Assembly: GCA_950295325.1 (NCBI GenBank)
Contig: OX485803.1
Coordinates: forward strand, 68,401,554 to 68,465,553
Source of the DNA: Polytrichum commune
Taxonomy: Eukaryota; Streptophyta; Polytrichopsida; Polytrichales; Polytrichaceae
Length of the DNA stretch: 64,000 nucleotides
Direction: 5' to 3'
In this document: positions 48,201 through 58,582 of the stretch, one piece after another
Numbering within the stretch: the first letter of the stretch is position 1
Layout: the number at the start of each line of letters is the position of its first letter
Translations under genes and position numbers: made by a program
Notes under the pieces: model-generated
Told to the model about the DNA's origin: nothing
The model's input: only the letters and a program-made list of their open reading frames with translations
Databases searched by the model: none

Positions 48201-50225
48201 TAGCCCACTTTGTGAAGGCTTGAATCAAAGTGCAAAGTGAACCGAGCTTCTTATCAAAAGCAAGGCGGTTTCTTGCAACCGTTGCCTATCCCGTCGGCGC
48301 CATGGCATAGTATGTGCATGGACTTGATCACAAGTTTGCCGGAGTCACATGGGTATGATGCCATCTTGTTGATGGTAGAGCGGTTTGCCAAGTTGGCACA
48401 CATGGTGCCGATTGTGGGAACCGCCACCGCGTTGGAGACCACATAGCCTTTTCTCAAAGGATGGTTGAGGCACCACGGGTTGCCAAGAGTGATTGTGTGG
48501 GATCAAGATCCAAAGTTCACAAGTGCATTTTCAATGCATTTCTCTAAGGAGGTTGTATTGAAACTAAGGTTTAGCACGGCCGTGTATTCCGAAATGGATG
48601 GGAAAACAAAGCGTGGAATGGAGACTTGAAGCAATACTTGAGGAGCTTGGTGGGGGCGGACCAAGGAGATTGGGCGGACTATGTGGGTCGAGCGGAGTGT
48701 AATTGCAATGTAGCCACGCACTTGGCTACCAAGGGGTGGTCTTTGGTGGTGGCTTATGGAGTGGATGCGCTCCAACCTATTAACCTAGCTCTCGAGGGGG
48801 CACATTCAACACTAGAGTTTTACCAAGATGGTGAGGACTTGGCCAAGGATGGTAAACAAGTCTTGGAGATGACCAAGTTGTTGGTGGAGAAAGCCCGAAG
48901 GTACTACGGAGTGCTAGTAAATGCCGGAAGACGCGAAGTGGAGAATGAGGTGGGCCAAAAGGTGTTGTTGAATGTGAACAACTTCACTTAGCCAGAAGGC
49001 CTCGCTCCAAAAGTTCATGTCCAAAATTGGAGCTTCGTTTTCCATTGTGGAACAAGTGTTCAAGGACATGTATAAGTTGGAATTAATTACCGCCCGAGAT
49101 CAAAGTGCATCCGACATTTCATGTCTCATTACGAAAGTCATTTTAGGACGACACCTTGTGGCCCGATCACAAGCAAGTGATTAGGCCACGTCCCGACCTT
49201 GTGGAGGTCATTTGGAACATGAGGTAGGAGGGCATCCTCAAGTGTAGGAAGCCCAAGTGAAAATGAAAGAAAATGTACAAAGGAGTACTTGGTGAAATGG
49301 TGAGGATACCATGAGAAACAAACCGCTTGGGTGGCGGCAAGAGACATGGTGAACACCAATGAATTGGTGAAGCACTTTGAAGAAACTAAGGCTAAGGATT
49401 CCAATAAAATGAAGCGTAGGCATTGATGAGGACATCAATCTCCTTTAGTGGGGGAGAGACGCTAGTAGCACACTTAGCTTCGAGGCTAATTGCTCCACAA
49501 CATGTACTTGTTCTTTGGCTTGAGGGAATAAAGTCCAAACTTTAGTGGTGCAAAGAGAAAAGTATGAGATGAGGTCCTAGTCTTGTACTTGTGCTTGGTT
49601 AGTGGAAGAGGGGGAATAGATATGCCAAACTAGGTTGGGTAAGCCGAGTAATTGGGGGCCATGGCTTGGAGGGGCCTTGGATAAAACCAAGAAACTTCTT
49701 AATTGTGGGCTTGTCCGGGCGGGGACAAGGTGATGGCGCGTGCTCATAAAAGTGCTACCCGCGAGCTAACGAGAGTTGGCGCATGGGAGTCATGAACCCA
49801 TGTCTCGAAAGAGCAAAGTGGGAACCGAGTCGGGCGGGACTTGGCATCACCCCCGTGCGATCGAGGCGTGGCTTAACAATGGAAAGCCATCTCGGAGTTG
49901 CAACCGAGACAACTTAGTGGAAGCGTTGAGGTCTCGCCTAGATGTGTCATGTTAGGCTAGTGGAGCCTAACGGGGGAGCCCCAAAGGAGGGGCAACCCAA
50001 ATGAGTCCCAAAGTAGGTGGGTCTAGTATAGGTTAGGTCCTTGGATGAAAGATCCAAGGTCGCTAACGGACCACCTAGGAACGACACCTTTGGGACTATG
50101 CCAAATTTGAAGATGCATTGTGGGGGTCGCGCCCTAAGGTAAACACAATGCCGCACCATAGAGGATGGCAACTTGAGAATTGGTGTGCCGACTACGAGTA
50201 TAGTCGATGAGGGCATCGACTCCGT

Positions 50226-50239
50226 TTGGTGGGGGTGAG
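50226..50239 (+). promoter_or_regulatory. Polypurine tract
   Basis: TTGGTGGGGGTGAG directly precedes the 3' LTR, the usual position for the plus-strand primer. Confidence 0.75.
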
Positions 50240-51215
50240 TGTCGCGCACCTCTCCATGAGGAGTGGCCGAAACACCATGGGCACAAGGGGGACCCCGGAG
50301 TGACACCCGGGACTTGTGGCGCCGTTGGTGAGAGGGCCCAAGTGATCCTAGTGTGGGTGAGGGCCCCGGGCGTTGGGAACGCCTCCCACCCACGGAGACT
50401 AGGAGGCACAAGGGTAAGGCCATAAGCTATGCGTAGCTCATGGCGTGGTGATTCTAGAATGCTCAAGAACACCTCAATCGGAGGTGTGAGCTAGGAGTTA
50501 TGGCCATTTGAGTGGGGCGCTGTCCCGGGACAGCGCCCTGCTACTGCAGTGCCTGGGAGTGATTCCCGGGACTGCCAAGGTTCAAACAGGCATAACTTCC
50601 TCACCACTTGCCCGAATGGGGCAAGTGAGGAGTCCATCGGCATCTACGTGAAGCGTAGATGAAGATGGAGTGGTTGGTTGTTAAGATCAGACACCAAACA
50701 AGGAAGTTATGATGGTCTGAAGCTGCTAGGGGCTTCTAGGCCCAGCAGCTAAGGGAAAATGTCCACTTGGCCCCAACTCTTGGTAGAGAGACAAGAGGTC
50801 TCTTGACGGTGGGGTAGGGGTCCCGCGTAGAGTCCTAGAGGCTTATATGGGTGAGGTGGTGTGGCCTCACCCACCCGAGGCCGAACGGCAAGGCCTCCAT
50901 GGGCTTTGGCCTATTGTGAGGCCATAGTTGCCTAGTATGGTTCGGGTTGTTGTAGTGTTGCTCCGGCAACGCGATGATCAACATAGGATTGGACTTCCAT
51001 GGATGGAAGTCCACATTGGGGAAATGGGTTACCGATTAAGGGGTGAGTCCCGAAAGCAAAGTAGGAGGGTTGGTTCCCTCCTATGAACTATTGGTCCGGG
51101 GTTAGAGGAGCTAACCATTAGCATGGCGGTATGCGAAGGGTTAGCCACTCGTAACCTTTGCTAGAATTGAAAATTGGCAAGATGGTCAAGGGGGGGGCTA
51201 GCAAGGGTTGCGACA
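50240..51215 (+). repeat. 3' LTR of the gypsy element (LTR-A)
   Basis: 976 bp. Compared block by block with 44,220-45,195, no difference was found. Confidence 0.95.
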
Positions 51216-54200
51216 CTAGCAAAGGTTACGAGCGCTAACCCTTCGCATACCGCCATGCTAATGGTTAGCTCCTCTTACCCCGGACCATTAATTCAAAGGA
51301 GGCGAACCAACCCTCCTACTTTGCTTTCGGGACTCACCCCTTAATCGGTAACCCATTTCTTCGATGTGGACTTCCATCCATGGAAGTCCAATCCTATGTT
51401 GATCATCGCGTTGCCGGAGCAACACTACAACAACCCGAAGCATACTAGGCAACTATGGCCTCACAATAGGCCAAAGCCCATGGAGGCCTTGCCGTTCGGC
51501 CTCGGGTGGGTGAGGCCACACCACCTCACCCATATAAGCCTCTAGGACTTCACGCGGGGCCCCTACCCCACCGTCAACCAACCTCTTGTCTCCCTACCAA
51601 GAGTTGGGGCCAAGTGGACATTTTCCTTTAGCTGCTGGGCCTAGAACCCCCCAGCAGCTTCAGACCATCATAACTTCCTTGTATGATGTCTGATCATAAC
51701 AACCAACCACTCCATCCTCATCTACGCTTCACGTAGATGCCGATGGACTCCTCTCTTGCTCCATTCGAGCCAGTCTTGAGGAAGTTATGCCTGTTTGAAC
51801 CTTGGCAGTCCCGGGAATCCCTCCCAGGCACTGCTGTACCAGGGCGCTGTCCCGGGACAGCGCCCCACTCAAATGGCCATAACTCCTAGCTCACACCTCC
51901 GATTGAGGTGTTCTTGAGCATTCTAGAATCACCACGCCATGAGCTATGCATAGCTCATGGCCTTACCCTTGTGCCTCCTAGTCTTCGTGGGTGGGAGGCG
52001 TTCCCAACGCCCGGGGCCCTCACCCATACTAGGATCACTTGGGCCCTCTCACCAACGGCACCACAAGTCCCGGGTGTCACTCCGGGGTCCCCCTTGTGCC
52101 CATGGTGTTTTGGGCACTCCTCATGGAGAGGTGCGCGACAAGCTCGGTTGTTACCGGCTCGGCTGGTTGAAGGCATCAGATTGCAGCTCGGTTGTTACCA
52201 GGCTCAGCTGGTCAAAGGCATCAGACTGCAGCTCGGTTGTTACCGGCTCAGCTGGTTGAAGGCATCAAAATGCAGCTAGGTGTTGTTACCAGGCTCAGCT
52301 AGTCGAAGGCATCAGACTGCAGCTCGGTTGTTACCGGCTCGGCTGGTTGAAGGCATCAGATTGCAGCTCGGTTGTTACCAGGCTCAGCTGGTCGAAGGCA
52401 TCAGACTGCAGCTCGATTGTTACCGGCTCAGCTGGTTGAAGGCATCAAAATGCAGCTAGGTGTTGTTACCAGGCTCAGCTGGTCGAAGGCATCAGATTGC
52501 AGCTCGGTTGTTACCAGGCTCAGCTGGTCGAAGGCATTAGAATGCAGCTAGGTGCTGTTACTAGGCTCAGCTGGTCGAAGGCATCAGAATGCAGCTAGGT
52601 GCTGTTACCAGGCTCAGCTGGTCAAAGGCATCAGAGTGCAGCTAAGCTGCTTAGTGGCAAACCATCATTAGGAAGTTAGGGGTTAGTAAGGCTGAGCCCA
52701 ATTAGTGGGTGTTAGCACATTAAGAACTCAATCACAATAGGCCATTTTAGTGGTGGCTAAGTAGTTAGATTCATTTAGGCTAGCTGGTGCCACGTGTAGG
52801 CTAGCTGGTGCCAACCCTTGCTAGCCCCCCCTTGACCATCTTGCCAATTTTCAATTCTAGCAAAGGTTACGAGTGGCTAACCCTTCGCATACCGCCATGT
52901 TAATGGTTAGCTCCTCTAACCCCGGACCAATAGTTCATAGGAGGGAACCAACCCTCCTACTTTGCTTTCGGGACTCACCCCTTAATCGGTAACCCATTTC
53001 CCCAATGTGGACTTCCATCCATGGAAGTCCAATCCTATGTTGATCATCGCGTTGCCGGAGCAACACTACAACAACCCGAACCATACTAGGCAACTATGGC
53101 CTCACAATAGGCCAAAGCCCATGGAGGCCTTGCCGTTCGGCCTCGGGTGGGTGAGGCCACACCACCTCACCCATATAAGCCTCTAGGACTTCACGCGGGG
53201 CCCCTACCCCACCGTCAACCAACCTCTTGTCTCCCTACCAAGAGTTGGGGCCAAGTGGACATTTTCCTTTAGCTGCTGGGCCTAGAACCCCCCAGCAGCT
53301 TCAGACCATCATAACTTCCTTGTATGATGTCTGATCATAACAACCAACCACTCCATCCTCATCTACGCTTCACGTAGATGCCGATGGACTCCTCTCTTGC
53401 TCCATTCGAGCCAGTCTTGAGGAAGTTATGCCTGTTTGAACCTTGGCAGTCCCGGGAATCCCTCCCAGGCACTGCTGTACCAGGGCGCTGTCCCGGGACA
53501 GCGCCCCACTCAAATGGCCATAACTCCTAGCTCACACCTCCGATTGAGGTGTTCTTGAGCATTCTAGAATCACCACGCCATGAGCTATGCATAGCTCATG
53601 GCCTTACCCTTGTGCCTCCTAGTCTTCGTGGGTGGGAGGCGTTCCCAACGCCCGGGGCCCTCACCCATACTAGGATCACTTGGGCCCTCTCACCAACGGC
53701 ACCACAAGTCCCGGGTGTCACTCCGGGGTCCCCCTTGTGCCCATGGTGTTTTGGGCACTCCTCATGGAGAGGTGCGCGACAAGCTCGGTTGTTACCGGCT
53801 CGGCTGGTTGAAGGCATCAGATTGCAGCTCGGTTGTTACCAGGCTCAGCTGGTCAAAGGCATCAGACTGCAGCTCGGTTGTTACCGGCTCAGCTGGTTGA
53901 AGGCATCAAAATGCAGCTAGGTGTTGTTACCAGGCTCAGCTAGTCGAAGGCATCAGACTGCAGCTCGGTTGTTACCGGCTCGGCTGGTTGAAGGCATCAG
54001 ATTGCAGCTCGGTTGTTACCAGGCTCAGCTGGTCGAAGGCATCAGACTGCAGCTCGATTGTTACCGGCTCAGCTGGTTGAAGGCATCAAAATGCAGCTAG
54101 GTGTTGTTACCAGGCTCAGCTGGTCGAAGGCATCAGATTGCAGCTCGGTTGTTACCAGGCTCAGCTGGTCGAAGGCATTAGAATGCAGCTAGGTGCTGTT

Positions 54201-57065
54201 ACTAGGCTCAGCTGGTCGAAGGCATCAGAATGCAGCTAGGTGCTGTTACCAGGCTCAGCTGGTCAAAGGCATCAGAGTGCAGCTAAGCTGCTTAGTGGCA
54301 AACCATCATTAGGAAGTTAGGGGTTAGTAAGGCTGAGCCCAATTAGTGGGTGTTAGCACATTAAGAACTCAATCACAATAGGCCATTTTAGTGGTGGCTA
54401 AGTAGTTAGATTCATTTAGGCTAGCTGGTGCCACGTGTAGGCTAGCTGGTGCCAACCCTTGCTAGCCCCCCCTTGACCATCTTGCCAATTTTCAATTCTA
54501 GCAAAGGTTACGAGTGGCTAACCCTTCGCATACCGCCATGTTAATGGTTAGCTCCTCTAACCCCGGACCAATAGTTCATAGGAGGGAACCAACCCTCCTA
54601 CTTTGCTTTCGGGACTCACCCCTTAATCGGTAACCCATTTCCCCAATGTGGACTTCCATCCATGGAAGTCCAATCCTATGTTGATCATCGCGTTGCCGGA
54701 GCAACACTACAACAACCCGAACCATACTAGGCAACTATGGCCTCACAATAGGCCAAAGCCCATGGAGGCCTTGCCGTTCGGCCTCGGGTGGGTGAGGCCA
54801 CACCACCTCACCCATATAAGCCTCTAGGACTCTACGCGGGGCCCCTACCCCACCGTCAACCAACCTCTTGTCTCTCTACCAAGAGTTGGGGCCAAGTGGA
54901 CATTTTCCCTTAGCTGCTGGGCCTAGAACCCCCCCTGCAGCTTCAGACCATCATAACTTCCTTGTATGATGTCTGATTCCAGCAACCAACCACTTCATCT
55001 TCATCTACGCTTCACGTAGATGCCGATGGACTCCTCACTTGCCCCATTCGGGCAAGTGGTGAGGAAGTTATGCCTGTTTGAACCTTGGCAGTCCCGGGAA
55101 TCACTCCCAGGCACTGCTGTAGCAGGGCGCTGTCCCGGGACAGCGCCCCACTCAAATGGCCATAACTCCTAGCTCACACCTCGGATTGAGGTGTTCTTGA
55201 GCATTCTAGAATCACCACGCCATGAGCTACGCATAGCTCATGGCCTTACCCTTGTGCCTCCTAGTCTTCGTGGATGGGAGGCGTTCCCAATGCCCGGGGA
55301 CCTCATCCACACTAGGATCACTTGGGCCCTCTCACCAATGGCGCCACAAGTCCCGGGTGTCACTCCGGGGTCCCCCTTGTGCCCATGGTGTTTTGGGCAC
55401 TCCTCATGGAGAGGTGCGCGACAAGCTCGGTTGTTACCGGCTCGGCTGGTTGAAGGCATCAGATTGCAGCTCGGTTGTTACCAGGCTCAGCTGGTCAAAG
55501 GCATCAGACTGCAGCTCGGTTGTTACCGGCTCAGCTGGTTGAAGGCATCAAAATGCAGCTAGGTGTTGTTACCAGGCTCAGCTAGTCGAAGGCATCAGAC
55601 TGCAGCTCGGTTGTTACCGGCTCGGCTGGTTGAAGGCATCAGATTGCAGCTCGGTTGTTACCAGGCTCAGCTGGTCGAAGGCATCAGACTGCAGCTCGAT
55701 TGTTACCGGCTCAGCTGGTTGAAGGCATCAAAATGCAGCTAGGTGTTGTTACCAGGCTCAGCTGGTCGAAGGCATCAGATTGCAGCTCGGTTGTTACCAG
55801 GCTCAGCTGGTCGAAGGCATTAGAATGCAGCTAGGTGCTGTTACTAGGCTCAGCTGGTCGAAGGCATCAGAATGCAGCTAGGTGCTGTTACCAGGCTCAG
55901 CTGGTCAAAGGCATCAGAGTGCAGCTAAGCTGCTTAGTGGCAAACCATCATTAGGAAGTTAGGGGTTAGTAAGGCTGAGCCCAATTAGTGGGTGTTAGCA
56001 CATTAAGAACTCAATCACAATAGGCCATTTTAGTGGTGGCTAAGTAGTTAGATTCATTTAGGCTAGCTGGTGCCACGTGTAGGCTAGCTGGTGCCAACCC
56101 TTGCTAGCCCCCCCTTGACCATCTTGCCAATTTTCAATTCTAGCAAAGGTTACGAGTGGCTAACCCTTCGCATACCGCCATGTTAATGGTTAGCTCCTCT
56201 AACCCCGGACCAATAGTTCATAGGAGGGAACCAACCCTCCTACTTTGCTTTCGGGACTCACCCCTTAATCGGTAACCCATTTCCCCAATGTGGACTTCCA
56301 TCCATGGAAGTCCAATCCTATGTTGATCATCGCGTTGCCGGAGCAACACTACAACAACCCGAACCATACTAGGCAACTATGGCCTCACAATAGGCCAAAG
56401 CCCATGGAGGCCTTGCCGTTCGGCCTCGGGTGGGTGAGGCCACACCACCTCACCCATATAAGCCTCTAGGACTCTACGCGGGGCCCCTACCCCACCGTCA
56501 ACCAACCTCTTGTCTCTCTACCAAGAGTTGGGGCCAAGTGGACATTTTCCCTTAGCTGCTGGGCCTAGAACCCCCCCTGCAGCTTCAGACCATCATAACT
56601 TCCTTGTATGATGTCTGATTCCAGCAACCAACCACTTCATCTTCATCTACGCTTCACGTAGATGCCGATGGACTCCTCACTTGCCCCATTCGGGCAAGTG
56701 GTGAGGAAGTTATGCCTGTTTGAACCTTGGCAGTCCCGGGAATCACTCCCAGGCACTGCTGTAGCAGGGCGCTGTCCCGGGACAGCGCCCCACTCAAATG
56801 GCCATAACTCCTAGCTCACACCTCGGATTGAGGTGTTCTTGAGCATTCTAGAATCACCACGCCATGAGCTACGCATAGCTCATGGCCTTACCCTTGTGCC
56901 TCCTAGTCTTCGTGGATGGGAGGCGTTCCCAATGCCCGGGGACCTCATCCACACTAGGATCACTTGGGCCCTCTCACCAATGGCGCCACAAGTCCCGGGT
57001 GTCACTCCGGGGTCCCCCTTGTGCCCATGGTGTTTCGGCCACTCCTCATGGAGAGGTGCGCGACA
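51216..57065. repeat. Tandem array of a 1.64-kb LTR-A/LTR-B composite unit
   Basis: The unit is a minus-strand LTR-A followed by the 44-bp minisatellite and LTR-B tail. LTR-A parts start at 52,812, 54,453 and 56,095 (spacing 1,641 and 1,642 bp) and end at 52,140, 53,781, 55,423 and 57,065. The last unit ends at the LTR-A terminus and meets unrelated DNA. In the LTR-A middle, units 1-2 share variants (TTCACGCGGGG, CTCTCTTGCTCC) and units 3-4 share others (TCTACGCGGGG, CCCCTGCAGCTTC), while their flanks are nearly identical. The unit junction is GGTGCCA|ACCCTTGC. Confidence 0.93.
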
Positions 57066-58500
57066 GGCTAGGTTGAGGGGGGGGGGTGTGAGAGGTGTTA
57101 GGGGAGGGCCTTAAGGCCATGTCGGATCCGACAGGCCCTTTATGGGCCACCTTCGAACCTCTCAAATTGTTTTTTTTTTAAACTTTGAACTCTGTGAGCT
57201 CACTGTAAGGTAACGATTTGAGGTGGAAAAATGTGTTTATATTCTGGTTTGAGGTTTAGGGGCTAGGTTGAGTGGTTTGATTTAAGGTTCGAAAATGAGT
57301 TAATATTCTGGTTTGAGGTTTAGGGGCTAGGTTGAGTGGTCTGATTTGAGGTTGAGAAATGAGTTTATTTTCTGGTTTGAGGTTAGGGGGCTAGGTTGAG
57401 TGGTCTGATTTGAGGTTGGGAAATGTATTTATATTCTGGTTTGAGGTTTAGGGGCTAGGTTGAGTGGTCTGATTTAAGGTTGGAAAATGAGTTTATATTC
57501 TGGTTTCAGGTTAGGGGGCTAGGTTGAGTGGTCTGATTTGAGGTAGGGAAATGAGTTTATATTCTGGTTTCGGGTTAAGGGGCTAGGTTGATAGTCTGAT
57601 TTGAGCAGGGTTGTCTATTGTGTCGTGACGGAGGCTAATCCCGACATAATGTCGTGGCGTCACGACACGTATCTGTCACGACATTATGCCGGATGCCGTC
57701 TTTATCCTGACGAACTTGAATTTTATTGTGTTTTTTTGTATAATTACATTACCCCAATCAGGACACGTAGGATTTACGATGTCCACGTATGGTGCCATGT
57801 CAGCAAAGTAGAGGTAAAATGGGAAAAAAATTACTAGCGCCCGTCCCCCCCTCCCCCCGTTCCCCCTGCTCCCTACGTTCCCATCCCCCGTTCCCCTCCC
57901 CCATCCGGCACCCCATCCGGCCCTCATCCGGCCTCCATCCCCCTCCCCCCCCCAATCCGAACCCCAATCCGAACCCCAATCCGTACCCCATCCGGCCTCC
58001 ATCCGGTACCCCATCCGGCCCCCATCCGGCCCTCCATCCGGTGTTCCCCCCGTCCGCATCCGTTCCCGCCCCCGTTCCAGTCCCCGTCCGCTCCGTTCCC
58101 CTCCCCCCCACACCCTCATTTGTCATATTTTACTACTTTGATTTTAACAGAATGATAAACACAAAGGCAAAATGATTTACCTGGCAAGGGAAATATGCAC
58201 ATCCACGTCGGATTTTTCTGCCACATTGGATGCCACCTTGGCAAAAAGGTAAGTATTTTACCCACCCTACTAGCTTCCCCCTAGTATGACCCTACGTGGA
58301 CCCTATTATGTCGTGACGGAGGGGTCCGCCCCGACACGACACGTCATGACGTCATGACGGTGGCAGGACGTCGCGATAAACAACCCTGGATTTGAGGTGG
58401 GAAAATGTTTTGATTTTCTGGTTTCGGGTTAAAGGGCTAGGTTGAGGGGGGGGGTGTGAGAGGTGTTAGGGGAGGGCCTCCGAACCTCTCCAACTTTTCT
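57066..58500. repeat. 64-bp minisatellite region, split by a hAT element
   Basis: The unit contains GTTTGAGGTTTAGGGGCTAG, GTTGAGTGGTCTGATTTGAG and GTTTATATTCTG, about six copies at 57,210-57,605, resuming at 58,389-58,440. Both edges carry GGCTAGGTTGAGGGGGGG then TGTGAGAGGTGTTAGGGGAG. Confidence 0.85.
57606..58388. mobile_element. Non-autonomous hAT element, target duplication GATTTGAG
   Basis: Termini CAGGGTTGTCTATTGTGTCG and (inverted) CAGGGTTGTTTATCGCGACG. The 8-bp duplication GATTTGAG lies at 57,598-57,605 and 58,389-58,396. At 783 bp it is close to the copy at 30,790 over its outer 230-300 bp, but has a shorter C-rich array. Confidence 0.92.
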
Positions 58501-58582
58501 TGAGTTTTCCTTTTTAAGCTCAAGTGTTACTTATCTTGGCGGGATGTGGCGATTCTTATCTTGGCCTTGAATTTGTCCACAG

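Larger units (their letters stand above)
44220..51215 (+). mobile_element. Ty3/gypsy chromovirus-like element with two LTRs, broken interior
   Basis: It is 6,996 bp with 976-bp LTRs and the 5-bp duplication CTAGC at 44,215-44,219 and 51,216-51,220. Parts in order: 5' LTR, primer-binding site, gag/protease-region remnants (about 45.2-46.6 kb), RNase H-like remnants (about 46.8-47.7 kb), integrase remnants including HGYDAILLMVERFAKLAHMV (about 47.9-49.0 kb), a chromodomain-like remnant (about 49.28-49.42 kb), polypurine tract and 3' LTR. The interior is internally repetitive and clearly broken, with well over ten breaks. The LTRs are identical by my reading, so the insertion is recent, and the element must have been moved by enzymes from another copy. 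Confidence 0.9.
44167..52140 (-). mobile_element. LTR-A solo LTR, target duplication AGCTC, holding a full gypsy element
   Basis: Duplication AGCTC at 44,162-44,166 and 52,141-52,145. The LTR sequence is 44,167-44,219 plus 51,221-52,140, with the whole element 44,220-51,215 inserted between. Confidence 0.9.
43010..52645 (+). repeat. 44-bp minisatellite of this LTR-B, split by two LTR-A insertions
   Basis: The unit contains GGCTCAGCTGGTCGAAGGCA, TCAGACTGCAGCTCGG and TTGTTACCA. Pieces lie at 43,010-43,109, 44,084-44,166 and 52,141-52,645. Both flanks of each insertion resume inside the array. Confidence 0.88.
42299..52811 (+). mobile_element. LTR-B copy expanded by insertions and lacking a normal right end
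   Basis: Starts TGTGAGCCCAAAATGGTGCC and follows the LTR-B copy at 24,148 through the CT-rich tract (42,650-42,720), a minisatellite and the tail (GGGTGTTAGCACATTAAGAA). It is interrupted by LTR-A at 43,110-44,083 and at 44,167-52,140. Instead of the usual GGCCTCACA end, it passes at GGCTAGCTGGTGCCA into LTR-A sequence, which is the junction of the tandem array. Confidence 0.75.

Noticed and set aside
22594-57114. Recurrent open frames of 60-120 codons (containing SPRHELRIAHGLTL or WPKHHGHKGDPGVTPG) at many places
   Set aside because: They lie on both strands inside LTR-A copies and recur only because the LTR recurs. No codon-level conservation separate from the DNA is visible.
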